Assembly: GCF_004564075.1 (NCBI RefSeq)
Contig: NZ_CP038256.1
Location: 682,001-746,000 of the forward strand
Direction of reading: 5' to 3'
DNA length: 64,000 bases
From: Microbacterium sediminis
GTDB lineage: Bacteria > Actinomycetota > Actinomycetes > Actinomycetales > Microbacteriaceae
Part shown: positions 28,801-36,249 of the stretch, in pieces
How the letters are laid out: each line of letters opens with the position of its first letter
Position numbering within the stretch: position 1 is the first letter of the stretch
Position numbers and translations under genes: made by a program
The notes under the pieces: generated by a model
The model's database searches: none
Told to the model about the DNA's origin: nothing
Seen by the model: only the letters and a program-made list of their open reading frames with translations

Positions 28801-29546
28801 CTCGGCACCATGAGCGCGCGCGTGCCGTCGGGCTTGGGCAGGTCGATCGCGATGCCCAGGTTGATGTGGGCGGGCGCCACGACGCTGGGCTTGCCGTCGA
28901 TCTCGGCGTAGTAGACGTTCTGGCTGGGGAAGATCTTCAGCGCCTGGATGAGCGCCCAGCCGATGATGTGGGTGAAGCTGACCTTGCCGCCGCGGGTGCG
29001 GGCCATGTGGTTGTTGATGACGATGCGGTTGTCGATCATCAGCTTGGCCGGGACCGTGCGGACGCTGGTCGCGGTCGGGACGGTCAGCGACTCGTCCATG
29101 TTCTTCGCGAGCGTCTTGGTCATGCCCTTGAGGACCGTGACGGTGTCCTCGGCCTGCTCGGCCGGGGCCGACGACGAGGTCTGGGCCGACTTCACCGGCG
29201 CCTCGGCCGGGATCGGCGCGGGGGCGGCGGGCTTGCTCGTGGTGCGGGCGACCGGCTGCTGGCCCACGACGGGGATCGGCGCGGTCGGCGGGTTCGACGC
29301 CTGCGGCTGGGCGGGGGCCGGCTGAGTGGTGGTCGGCTGGGCGGGCTGCGCCGGTGCGGCGGGCTGGGCCGGTGCGGCCGCGGGGGTGCCGTCGGCGGGC
29401 TGGTAGGCCTCGAGAATCGGCCACCACTCCTTGTCGACTGCATTCCTGTCCGACAGGAACTGCTGGTAGAGCTCATCGACGAGCCACTGGTTGGCTCCGA
29501 ACTCTCCTTCGCCCGTCGCTCCGACGCCCGTCACCTGATTCGACAC
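25824..29546 (-). CDS. kgd: Multifunctional 2-oxoglutarate decarboxylase/dehydrogenase (Kgd)
   Basis: 1240 residues from the GTG at 29546 (V-SNQVTGVGATGEGEFG), matching the remembered family N-terminus; an in-frame ATG at 29591 would add 15. Order: short E1-like N-terminal helix (LVDELYQQFL), Pro/Ala linker (about 45-125), E2 acyltransferase core with DHRVIQG near 347, then thiamine-diphosphate E1 domains (MAHRGRLNVLT near 572, HGYEGQGPDHSSARIERF near 1042). It fuses E1 and E2 functions of the TCA cycle 2-oxoglutarate step but has no lipoyl domain, so it relies on a separate lipoylated E2. Confidence 0.95.
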   Translation of the reverse strand: MSNQVTGVGATGEGEFGANQWLVDELYQQFLSDRNAVDKEWWPILEAYQPADGTPAAAPAQPAAPAQPAQPTTTQPAPAQPQASNPPTAPIPVVGQQPVARTTSKPAAPAPIPAEAPVKSAQTSSSAPAEQAEDTVTVLKGMTKTLAKNMDESLTVPTATSVRTVPAKLMIDNRIVINNHMARTRGGKVSFTHIIGWALIQALKIFPSQNVYYAEIDGKPSVVAPAHINLGIAIDLPKPDGTRALMVPSIKNAESLTFTEYLAAYEDLVKRARANKLTAADFAGTTVSLTNPGGIGTVHSVPRLMKGQGCIIGAGALDYPAEFAGASPKTLNELAIGKTITLTSTYDHRVIQGAGSGEFLKIVHELLIGKNGFYEELFAALRIPYAPIRWNADVSVDLSERVDKTARVQELINAYRVRGHLMADIDPLEYVQRSHHDLEIESHSLTFWDLEREFVTNGFGGRRQAKLRDVLGVLRDSYCRTTGYEYMHIADHEQREWFQERLERPYEKPDHDDQLRILRKLNEAEAFETFLQTKYVGQKRFSLEGGESLIPLLDRILSGAAGKGLDGAAIAMAHRGRLNVLTNIAGKTYGQVFQEFEGALPGNKRGSGDVKYHLGTQGTFVSESGEELPVYLAANPSHLETVDGVLEGVVRAKQDRKGPGEFGWLPVLVHGDAAFSGQGVVMETLQMSQLRGYRTGGTIHVVVNNQVGFTTLPVDSRSSTYATDPAKTIQAPILHVNGDDPEAVVRAAELAFAYRERFHRDIVIDLVCYRRRGHNEGDDPSMTQPLMTNLIEAKRSTRRLYTEALVGRGDITEEEYEQAKADFQNRLEVAFAETHAAETGSNPVITGNGVDEAAGEPETTGVPAAVVEQIGDAHANKPEGFTVHSKLQSLLDKRAQMSREGKIDWGFGELLAFGSLLLEGTPVRLAGQDSRRGTFAQRHAVFHDRVNGKEWIPLQNLAEGQGRFWVYDSLLSEYAALAFEYGYSVENPNALVMWEAQFGDFVNGAQSVIDEFISSADQKWGQQSSVVLALPHGYEGQGPDHSSARIERFLQLCAQDNMTVARPSTPASYFHLLRRQAYARPRRPLVVFTPKAMLRLRGATSEVADFTSGRFEPVLDDDRGIDKSAVTKVLLHSGKIHWDLRGELEKSPNPQIALVRVEQFYPAPIAELTKVLAQYPNAELVWVQDEPENQGAWPFMALEVVKHLGRGMSVVSRAASASPATGSSKIHAVEHADLMARALA

Positions 29547-29683
29547 GGCTCGTTGCCCACTTTCATCGCTGATCGGTTGTGCGCGGCTCATCCCTGCGCG
29601 TCCGGGGTTCAAGCCTAGTCGACACGGGCGGCCGAGGAACGCCCCGTGGGGCATTCGGCGGAGGGGTTGACAGCCTCTCGCCG

Positions 29684-29689
29684 TATGAT
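29684..29689 (+). promoter_or_regulatory. -10 element before the CNNM leader ORF
   Basis: TATGAT, an excellent -10 hexamer, 10 bases before the ATG at 29700. Transcription would begin at about 29696-29700, giving a leaderless or near-leaderless mRNA for the small ORF. TTGACA at 29667-29672 is only 11 bases away and is too close to be its -35. Confidence 0.5.
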
Positions 29690-29699
29690 GGAGTGCACT

Positions 29700-29774
29700 A
29701 TGGACGACCCTCCCAGTAGACATACGCCCCACCGTCCCTTCTCCGCGTGCGCACGCGGAGGTGATCTGTCGTGA
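29700..29774 (+). CDS. Leader peptide ORF, Asp/Pro-rich, upstream of CNNM genes
   Basis: 24 residues beginning MDDPPSRHTPHRPF and ending GGDLS. The TGA overlaps the GTG start of the CNNM-like gene (GTGA), the usual sign of [13 protein letters not shown] coupling. Two in-frame upstream ATGs (29685, 29688) could lengthen it to 29. The opening two Asp and two Pro residues resemble the MgtL leader of Salmonella mgtA (MEPDP...), in which acidic/proline N-termini destabilise ribosomes at low magnesium. AGT-AGA, rare codons here, follow directly. Too short for standard gene calling; coding status is inferred, not shown. Confidence 0.5.
   Translation: MDDPPSRHTPHRPFSACARGGDLS
29741..29764 (+). promoter_or_regulatory. 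Hairpin sequestering the CNNM ribosome-binding site
   Basis: CTCCGCGTGCGCACGCGGAG (29741-29760) is a perfect 20-base palindrome that can fold as an 8-bp stem with a GCGC loop. Its 3' arm contributes GGAG to the Shine-Dalgarno GGAGGTGA (29757-29764), 6 bases before the GTG start. A ribosome [11 protein letters not shown] the leader ORF would have to open this hairpin. Confidence 0.65.
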
Positions 29775-31102
29775 GCGACTGGATCCTGATGGGGGTGGGG
29801 CTCCTTCTGACAGTGGGCACCGGCCTCTTCGTGGCCAGTGAGTTCGCCCTGGTCAACCTCGATCGTGCCGAGCTGGAGGCCAGGCAGGAACGCGGCGGGC
29901 CGAAGCTCGTCCTGACGATCCGCGCGCTGCGCCACACCTCGACGCACCTCTCCAGCGCACAGCTGGGCATCACGCTCACGACGCTGCTGACCGGTTACAC
30001 CCTCGAGCCGGCGTTCTCGCGCCTCATGGCGCCGCTGTTCGACGCGGCGGGCGTGCCGACCGAGGTGAGCGTGCCGATCGCGACGGTGGTCGCCATGGCG
30101 ATCGCGACGATCCTGTCGATGATCCTCGGCGAGCTCGTGCCCAAGAACTTCGCGCTCGCGCTGCCGCTGGCCACCGCGAAGCTCGTCGCGCCGTTCCAGA
30201 TCGCCTTCACGGCCGTGTTCCGGCCCGTGGTCGCGCTGCTGAACGGCTCGGCCAACGCGGTGCTGCGCTCGATGGGCATCGAGCCCAAGGAGGAGCTGTC
30301 GGGCGCCCGCACGGCCGAGGAGCTGTCGTCGCTCGTGCGCCGCTCGGCCACGGCCGGCGTGCTCGAGGAGGACACCGCGAGCCTGCTCGACCGGAGCCTG
30401 ACCTTCTCGCGCCTGAACGCGTCGGACGTGATGACCCCCCGGCCCCGCATGCACGCGATCGCCGCGGGCGACTCGGCCGAGGACGTCGTCCAGCTCGCCC
30501 GCCAGACCGGCCACAGCCGGTTCCCGGTGTACGGCGACTCGCTCGATGACATCCAGGGCATCGTGCACCTCAAGGCGGCCGTCGGCGTGCCGCGGCACAA
30601 GCGCGCCGAGGTGCCGGCGGGCGCGCTGTCGACCGAGCCGCTGCGCGTGCCCGAGACCGTGCACCTCGACGCCCTCATCGCCGAGCTGCGCGCCCGCGGC
30701 TACCAGATGGCCGTCGTCGTGGACGAGTACGGCGGCACGGCGGGCGTGGTCACGCTCGAGGACCTCGTGGAGGAGATCGTCGGCGAGGTGTCGGACGAGC
30801 ACGACCGCCGCCTGGCCGGCGTCGTGCGCCACCGCGACTCGCTCACCTTCCCCGGCCAGCTGCGCCCCGACGAGCTGCGCGATCGCGCCGCCGTCGAGGT
30901 GCCCGAGGACGACGCCTACGACACCGTCGGCGGCTACATCATGAGCGTGCTCGAGCGCATCCCCGCCGTCGGCGACACCGTGCGCGTGGAGGAAGGCACC
31001 CTGACCGTGGAGCGCATGGACGGGCGCCGCGTGGATCGCGTGCGCTTCACGCCCGACCCGCTGCCGCAGGGCGCCGAGCTCGAGGAAGGGGCGCAGCGAT
31101 GA
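29771..31102 (+). CDS. CNNM/CorC-family transporter (hemolysin-like), first copy
   Basis: 443 residues. An N-terminal DUF21/CNNM membrane domain (about 1-145) contains [25 protein letters not shown] and [14 protein letters not shown] pair (about 205-330; [31 protein letters not shown]) and a C-terminal CorC/HlyC domain follow. Family members are implicated in magnesium or cobalt efflux and Mg homeostasis, not hemolysis. The start GTG overlaps the stop of a small leader ORF. Its stop overlaps the second copy (ATGA). Confidence 0.93.
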   Translation: MSDWILMGVGLLLTVGTGLFVASEFALVNLDRAELEARQERGGPKLVLTIRALRHTSTHLSSAQLGITLTTLLTGYTLEPAFSRLMAPLFDAAGVPTEVSVPIATVVAMAIATILSMILGELVPKNFALALPLATAKLVAPFQIAFTAVFRPVVALLNGSANAVLRSMGIEPKEELSGARTAEELSSLVRRSATAGVLEEDTASLLDRSLTFSRLNASDVMTPRPRMHAIAAGDSAEDVVQLARQTGHSRFPVYGDSLDDIQGIVHLKAAVGVPRHKRAEVPAGALSTEPLRVPETVHLDALIAELRARGYQMAVVVDEYGGTAGVVTLEDLVEEIVGEVSDEHDRRLAGVVRHRDSLTFPGQLRPDELRDRAAVEVPEDDAYDTVGGYIMSVLERIPAVGDTVRVEEGTLTVERMDGRRVDRVRFTPDPLPQGAELEEGAQR

Positions 31103-32160
31103 ACGACTGGGCAGGACTCGTCTGGCTGGTCGTGCTGCTGCTGGCCAACGCCTTCTTCGTCGGCGCGGAGTTCGCCGTCATCTCGGCCCGCCGCTCGCAG
31201 ATCGAGCCGCTCGCCGAGAAGGGCAACCGCGCCGCGCGCACCGCGCTGTACGCCATGGAGCACGCCACGCTCATGCTCGCGACCTCGCAGCTGGGCATCA
31301 CGATCTGCTCGCTGCTGATCCTGAACGTCTCGGAGCCGGCGATCCACCACCTGCTGGCGGCGCCGCTGGGGCTCACAGGCTGGTCGGAGGCGATCGTCGA
31401 CACGGTGGCGTTCGTCATCGCGCTGCTGTTCGTGTCGTACCTGCACGTGGTGTTCGGCGAGATGGTGGCGAAGAACATCGCCTTCTCGATCCCCGACCGC
31501 GCGGTGCTGCTCCTCGCGACGCCGCTGGTGTGGGTCTCGAAGGTCTTCCACCCCGTGATCTTCGTGCTCAACTGGCTCGCCAATGCCGTGCTGCGGCTGT
31601 TCCGCGTGGAGCCGAAGGACGAGGCGAACTCGACCTTCACGCTCGACGAGGTGGCCACGATCGTGAGCCAGTCGCGCCGCGAGGGCGTGCTGGACGACGC
31701 GGCCGGCACGGTCGCGGCCGTGGTGGAGTTCACCGACAAGGACGCGATCGACATCGCCGTGCCGCTCGATCGGATCGTCACCCTCCGCGAGGACACCACG
31801 CCCGAGCAGATCGAGGCGGCCGTGGCCAAGCACGGCTACTCCCGCTACGTGATCGTCGACGACGAGGGCGAGCCGGTCGGCTACGTCCACCTCAAGGACG
31901 TGCTGCGCGCGGCCGAAGGGGACGACGCCGACGAGAAGGTGCGCGTGCCGATCCCGCAGAAGCGCATCCACCACATGGTGCCGGTGCAGGAGACGACCGA
32001 TCTCGAGGACGCCCTCGCGATCATGCGTCGCGCCGGCCGCCACCTGGCCCGCGTGCGCAACGATCGCGGCGAGACCACCGCGGTGCTGTTCCTGGAGGAC
32101 ATCATCGAGGAGCTCGTCGGCGAGGTCCACGACGCGACCGAGCGCGCTCGCCGCCGCTGA
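31099..32160 (+). CDS. CNNM/CorC-family transporter, second copy
   Basis: 353 residues. The CNNM membrane domain includes FFVGAEFAVISARR, LGITICSLLIL and GEMVAKNIAF; a CBS pair follows (about 210-345, HLKDVLRAAEG, LFLEDIIEELVGEV). It lacks the C-terminal CorC/HlyC domain of the first copy and is 90 residues shorter. The two paralogues overlap by four bases, a widespread actinobacterial pair that probably forms a heteromer. Confidence 0.93.
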   Translation: MNDWAGLVWLVVLLLANAFFVGAEFAVISARRSQIEPLAEKGNRAARTALYAMEHATLMLATSQLGITICSLLILNVSEPAIHHLLAAPLGLTGWSEAIVDTVAFVIALLFVSYLHVVFGEMVAKNIAFSIPDRAVLLLATPLVWVSKVFHPVIFVLNWLANAVLRLFRVEPKDEANSTFTLDEVATIVSQSRREGVLDDAAGTVAAVVEFTDKDAIDIAVPLDRIVTLREDTTPEQIEAAVAKHGYSRYVIVDDEGEPVGYVHLKDVLRAAEGDDADEKVRVPIPQKRIHHMVPVQETTDLEDALAIMRRAGRHLARVRNDRGETTAVLFLEDIIEELVGEVHDATERARRR

Positions 32161-32164
32161 CACC

Positions 32165-32406
32165 GAGCGCGCCGAGCCCGGGGCCCCGCGCCTCGGTCTC
32201 GGCGCGCTTCGCGTGCTCGACCCGTTCCGGCCGACGAGCCGGCATGGTGGCCTTGGTCTCGACTCCGCCGCTTCGCGGCTGAGCTCGACCCGTCTCCGCT
32301 TCGTTCGCTTCGCTCACTCCGGTCGACGAGCCGCAACCCCGCACGGCTCGTCGACCGAGCGAAGCGAGCGGAGACGGCTCGAGCGGAGCGAAGCGGAGTC
32401 GAGAGC
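32165..32406. repeat. Large intergenic repeat R1, copy a (left flank of riboswitch operon)
   Basis: 242 bases that share long blocks with 35822-36233: GAGCGCGCCGAGCC..., GGTCTCGGCGCGCTTCGC, GGTCTCGACTCCGCCGCT, CGTCTCCGCTTCGTTCGCTT and CGCAACCCCGCACGGCTCGT, in the same order and orientation. Internally CGTCTCCGCTTC...GGTCGACGAGCC (32291-32332) faces its near complement GGCTCGTCGACC...GGAGACGG (32344-32376), so the element is a long imperfect palindrome. Bases 32407-32602 between it and the riboswitch hold no gene. Confidence 0.85.
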
Positions 32407-32602
32407 GGGCGCTGACGCGGCGCCGACTGTCAGGCGTGTCCCGTGGCCCGAAACCTCGGCGAAACCGCCCTGCGACGGGAATGTTCACGTATCGCAACGC
32501 GACCGACACGGGCGGACACGGTCATGTAACCGCACCTCGACAGCATTGCCCCGTCGATACAGAACGACTCCGCGTCGGCCATCCGGTGCGGACCCGATGA
32601 GT

Positions 32603-32766
32603 GGCAGGGGAGAGTCTCGCTCCGGCGAGCGCCGAAGGGGCAAGCACCCGCAATCTCTCAGGCACAAGGACTCTGCCGCTCGGGAACTCTGGAGAGCGTC
32701 CGCGTGGCGGGCCGCCGAAGGGGAACGTGCCTACAGGCGCGACACTCTCAGGCATCAGGACAGAGT
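32603..32766 (+). promoter_or_regulatory. Tandem glycine riboswitch
   Basis: Two consecutive glycine aptamers. Aptamer I (32603-32677) has GGGGAGAG, GCCGAAGGGGCAAG and CTCTCAGGCACAAGGACTC, closed by GGCAG/CTGCC. Aptamer II (32686-32766) has CTGGAGAG, GCCGAAGGGGAAC and CTCTCAGGCATCAGGACAGAG, closed by ACTCTG/CAGAGT. The linker is 8 bases. The expression platform (32767-32811) holds a short CCGCG/CGCGG hairpin and the ribosome site AAGGAG. It sits directly before the DUF5058 operon. This is the classical gcvT-type motif, but no glycine-cleavage gene follows. Confidence 0.93.
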
Positions 32767-32811
32767 GGGATCCGACTACCCGCGTGCGCGCGGAGACGTC
32801 AAGGAGCTGCT

Positions 32812-33552
32812 GTGGATCCCCAATCGCTTAACGTCCTCGGTGCCGCAATGCACCCCGTCCTCTGGGTATCGGCCGTCGCGGTGTTCGCCGTCATCGGCAT
32901 CCAGACCGTCATCTACGTACGAGCCGCACGCGCGGCTGCCCCCGCCGCCGAGATGACGAGCGGCGAGGTGACCCGCGCCTTCCGCGCCGGCGCCATCGCC
33001 TCCATCGGTCCATCGCTCGCCGTGTGTCTCATCGCGATGACGCTGATCGGAGTGCTCGGCACGCCGGGAGTGCTCGTGCGGATCGGACTCATCGGATCAG
33101 CCCCATACGAACTCACCAGCGCCGGCCTCGTCGCCGGCAGCGTCGGCGCGGAGATGGGCGGCGACGGCTGGACGCAGCGCGTCTTCGCGGCCGCGCTCCT
33201 CGCGATGGGGATCGGCGGTGCCGGGTGGATGGTGGTGACGCTCATCCTCACCCCGGTGCTCAAGCGCAGCCAGACCCGCCTCGAGTCCTCGAGGAAGGGT
33301 GGCGCCGCCGTGATGGGCATCGTCACCGCCGCGGCGATGTTCGGCGCCTTCGGCGCCTTCGGCATCCAGCAGGTGGCGGCCGGACTCGCGCCGACGCTCG
33401 TCGCGCTGACCAGCGCCCTCGTGATGGCGGTGCTCATGCTCCTCGCTCGCCGAGCGGGCCTCGCCTGGCTCCGGGAATGGGCCCTCGGAATCGCCCTCAT
33501 CGCCGGCCTCGTGGCCGCCGTCGTCTTGACCACGCTCGGCGTCGGCGCCTGA
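32812..33552 (+). CDS. DUF5058 family membrane protein
   Basis: 246 residues from a GTG start behind AAGGAGC. About six membrane segments. RAFRAGAIASIGPSLAV (about 63-79) and GLIGSAPYELTSAG (about 98-112) agree with DUF5058 proteins of Clostridia as I remember them. Function not established. First gene of a three-gene operon under a glycine riboswitch; 26 bases before the next gene. Codon choice is somewhat less GC-biased than the surroundings. Confidence 0.85.
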   Translation: MDPQSLNVLGAAMHPVLWVSAVAVFAVIGIQTVIYVRAARAAAPAAEMTSGEVTRAFRAGAIASIGPSLAVCLIAMTLIGVLGTPGVLVRIGLIGSAPYELTSAGLVAGSVGAEMGGDGWTQRVFAAALLAMGIGGAGWMVVTLILTPVLKRSQTRLESSRKGGAAVMGIVTAAAMFGAFGAFGIQQVAAGLAPTLVALTSALVMAVLMLLARRAGLAWLREWALGIALIAGLVAAVVLTTLGVGA

Positions 33553-33578
33553 GCCGGCCGCAGAACAGGAGACCGCGC

Positions 33579-34337
33579 ATGTCTTTCCTCACCAAGCCGG
33601 CCCGTGATCGCGTGGCGGCTGCGCCGCCCGACCTCGCATGGAGCGCGTTCGATCGCACCACCTCGCGCTGGGGAGCGCTCACCATGCTCTCCGCCCTCGT
33701 CATCATGATCGTGGGCCCCGCCATCGTCGCCATCCTGCTCGGGGTGCCGCCCGGCTGGGTGGTCGGCGGCGTGGCCGTGATCGCGGTGACATTCGGGACC
33801 ATCTGGGTCATCGAGCCGCTGTCGTACTACCCGATCCTGGGTCCGGCGTCGATGTACCAGGCGTTCATGATCGGCAACATCTCGAACAAGCTCCTCCCGG
33901 CGGCCATCGTGGCGCAGTCCGCCGTCGGGGCGAAGCCCGGCACGCGTAAGGGCCAGCTCGCGGCCGTTCTCGCGATCTGCGGCGCAGCGACGACCCACCT
34001 GGTCTCGCTCCTCGTGCTCGTCGGGATCTTCGGGACGCTGCTCGTCTCACTGATCCCTGCCGATTTGGTCGCAGTGATCCAGGCATACGTGCTGCCGGCG
34101 ATCATGGGCGCCGTCATCGTGCAAATGGTGACATCCAACCCGAACTGGACAGTGCTCGGCATCGCGCTCGTCATCGGCGCCATTGCCGTGTTCGGGCTGC
34201 CGCTGATCGCTCCCGCCCTATCGGGCTTCGCCGTGGCGATCTCGGTAGTCCTGACGATCGGCGTTGCGCTGCTGCTGCCACGCACCCCGCGAACCGGACA
34301 CGAACAGGAAACGACCCCGAAGGAGCACATCGCATGA
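33579..34337 (+). CDS. Polytopic membrane protein, DUF5058-partner (putative transporter subunit)
   Basis: 252 residues with about seven hydrophobic segments, a cytoplasmic-looking loop SAVGAKPGTRKGQLAAV (about 111-127) and EPLSYYPILGPASMYQAFMIGN (about 80-100), the latter rich in small and aromatic residues as in a permeation path. In Clostridia the equivalent partner of DUF5058 is sometimes labelled small-conductance mechanosensitive channel, but I see no MscS signature. With the DUF5058 protein it probably forms a two-component permease. ATGA overlap with the amidohydrolase links all three. Confidence 0.8.
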   Translation: MSFLTKPARDRVAAAPPDLAWSAFDRTTSRWGALTMLSALVIMIVGPAIVAILLGVPPGWVVGGVAVIAVTFGTIWVIEPLSYYPILGPASMYQAFMIGNISNKLLPAAIVAQSAVGAKPGTRKGQLAAVLAICGAATTHLVSLLVLVGIFGTLLVSLIPADLVAVIQAYVLPAIMGAVIVQMVTSNPNWTVLGIALVIGAIAVFGLPLIAPALSGFAVAISVVLTIGVALLLPRTPRTGHEQETTPKEHIA

Positions 34338-35794
34338 CCGACACAACCCTGCGCATCTCGAGCGAGACCCTCACGCCGTCCGTCGCCGAACTCGCCCCGG
34401 AGTTCGTCGCCCTCTCCGACGCCATCTGGGATGAGCCGGAGCTGCGCTGGGAGGAGCACGCCTCGGTCGCCAAGCAGATCGCCGTCGCGGAACGCCACGG
34501 CGGCAGGATCACCACGAACGTGGCCGGCATTCCCACCGCGTTCACCGCGGAGTGGGGACAGGGCGGGCCGGTGATCGCCGTGCTCGGAGAATTCGATGCG
34601 CTCGCGGGTCTCAGCCAGGAGAACGGCTCGACGGTCCGTCAGCCCGCACCGGGGAACACCTCGGGCAACGGACACGGTTGTGGCCACAACCTGCTCGGCG
34701 CGGGCTCCCTGCTCGCCGCGGTGGCGCTCGCCAAGACGCTCGAGCGGGAGGGCAGGGCCGGCACCGTGCGCTATTACGGCTGCCCCGCCGAGGAGGGCGC
34801 GGCCGGGAAGTCCTTCATGGTGGCGGGCGGTGCGTTCGAGGACGTCGATGCGGCCGTGAGCTGGCACCCCGGAGCGGGCGTCGCGACCGCGCAGTGGAAG
34901 TCGCTGGCCTACACCCAGGCTTACTTCCGCTTTCGCGGTGTCGCGGCGCACGCCGGAGCCAACCCGCAGCACGGACGGAGTGCGCTCGACGCCGCCGAAC
35001 TCATGAACGTCGGCGTCAACTTCCTCCGCGAGCACATGGACGACACCGATCGTGTGCACTATGCGTTCGTGGACGCGGGCGGTGCGTCGCCGAACGTGGT
35101 GCAGCCGACGGCCGAGCTGTACTACCTCGTCCGATCGGCGACCACGGCGGGCATGCGCGCGCTTTACGAGCGTGTGTGCAAGATCGCGCGCGGCGCGGCG
35201 ATGATGACCGAGACCGAGGTCGAGATCGAGTTCGACGGAGCGAGCGCGGAGATCCTTCCCAATCTGGTGCTCGAGAGTCACCTCCACGCCGTGGTCGAGG
35301 CGATGGGAGGCGTGCCGTACGACGACGATGACCTCGCGTACGGACGCGAGCTGCTCACCACGGTTCCCGCCGACGCGGTCACACACACGAAGACGACCAT
35401 GGGAATGAGCGCCGACGACGACTCGCCGTACTTCCTGGGCGTGCCGCCGAAGCCCGACCCGGTGCACCGCCCGCAGATGACGGGGTCCACGGACGTCGGC
35501 GATGTGAGCTGGGTCGTTCCCACGGTGCAGATCGCCGGTGCCACGGCGGTACTGGGCACGCCGGGTCACTCGTGGCAGATGGTCGCTCAGGGCAAGACCG
35601 CCGCCGCCCACAAGGGCATGGTCTACTGCGCCACCGCCATCGGCGCCGTCGCCTACGACCTTCTCACCGATCCGGACCTCCTCGAGGCGGCGCAGGCCGA
35701 GCATCGCGCCACCCTGGCGGTCACGCCGTACGACTGCCCCATCCCCGAGGGGGTCATCGCTCCGCCGGTGCGCCCTGGATACCGCGTGCGGTGA
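34334..35794 (+). CDS. M20 family amidohydrolase, AbgB-like
   Basis: 486 residues, the length of p-aminobenzoyl-glutamate hydrolase subunit B. Metal-binding residues are His114, Cys116 and His118 in GHGCGHN, Glu153-Glu154 in PAEEG, His178 in SWHPG and a late His412 in GTPGHSW. The Cys-His first motif marks the M20D branch, which includes hippurate, indole-acetyl-amino-acid and AbgA/B hydrolases that split N-acyl amino acids. Here AbgA and the AbgT transporter are missing and replaced by two membrane proteins. Under a glycine riboswitch, an N-acyl-glycine substrate is likely. Confidence 0.92.
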   Translation: MTDTTLRISSETLTPSVAELAPEFVALSDAIWDEPELRWEEHASVAKQIAVAERHGGRITTNVAGIPTAFTAEWGQGGPVIAVLGEFDALAGLSQENGSTVRQPAPGNTSGNGHGCGHNLLGAGSLLAAVALAKTLEREGRAGTVRYYGCPAEEGAAGKSFMVAGGAFEDVDAAVSWHPGAGVATAQWKSLAYTQAYFRFRGVAAHAGANPQHGRSALDAAELMNVGVNFLREHMDDTDRVHYAFVDAGGASPNVVQPTAELYYLVRSATTAGMRALYERVCKIARGAAMMTETEVEIEFDGASAEILPNLVLESHLHAVVEAMGGVPYDDDDLAYGRELLTTVPADAVTHTKTTMGMSADDDSPYFLGVPPKPDPVHRPQMTGSTDVGDVSWVVPTVQIAGATAVLGTPGHSWQMVAQGKTAAAHKGMVYCATAIGAVAYDLLTDPDLLEAAQAEHRATLAVTPYDCPIPEGVIAPPVRPGYRVR

Positions 35795-35821
35795 GCTGCT
35801 GAACAGGGTGGTCGCGACTCG

Positions 35822-36233
35822 GAGCGCGCCGAGCCGGGGCCCGACGCCTCGGTCTCGGCGCGCTTCGCATGCTCGATCCGTTCCGGCTGACGAGCCGTCA
35901 TCTCGCGCGGTCGTCGAACGAGTGAAGCGAGTCGCGGCCGCGGGGTCGGTGGCGTTGGTCTCGACTCCGCCGCTGCGCGGCTGCGCTCGACCCGTCTCCG
36001 CTTCGTTCGCTTCGCTCACTCCGGTCGACGAGCCTGGGTCGCGTGCGGCCGGCTCCGCGCGCGGTCGTCGGAGGTGCGGCGCGCGTGGTCGGATCGGTGG
36101 GGCCAGTGTGAACCCGTGGGGCGGATGAGGAGGCGCCGGCGCATCCGCTCCGACGAGCCGCAACCCCGCACGGCTCGTCGACCGAGCGAAGCGAGCGGAG
36201 ACGGCTCGAGCGGAGCGGAGCGGAGTCGAGAGC
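35822..36233. repeat. Large intergenic repeat R1, copy b (right flank of riboswitch operon)
   Basis: 412 bases, colinear with copy a (32165-32406) but with about 130 extra bases inserted between the GGTCGACGAGCC and CGCAACCCCGCACGG blocks, and some extra sequence near its start. It fills the 455-base gap between the amidohydrolase and the minus-strand flavin oxidoreductase, where no gene is visible. It contains the same facing arms able to form a long hairpin. Confidence 0.85.
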
Positions 36234-36249
36234 TCGGGCCGAAGCCGCG

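Noticed and set aside
25854..29618. 1,254-codon plus-strand open frame
   Set aside because: Exact antisense shadow of kgd with no domain and biased composition.
29667..29689. TTGACA and TATGAT as a sigma-70 promoter pair
   Set aside because: The spacer is 11 bases, far from 16-18. I keep the TATGAT as a -10 but not the pair.
33579..34337. MscS-type mechanosensitive channel annotation for the DUF5058 partner
   Set aside because: No MscS pore helix (Gly/Ala-packed TM3) and no beta domain; size and loops differ.
32161..36249. R1 repeats as insertion-sequence ends or a CRISPR array
   Set aside because: No transposase, no short direct target duplication that I can see, and no regularly spaced unit. 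They are long palindromic intergenic repeats.
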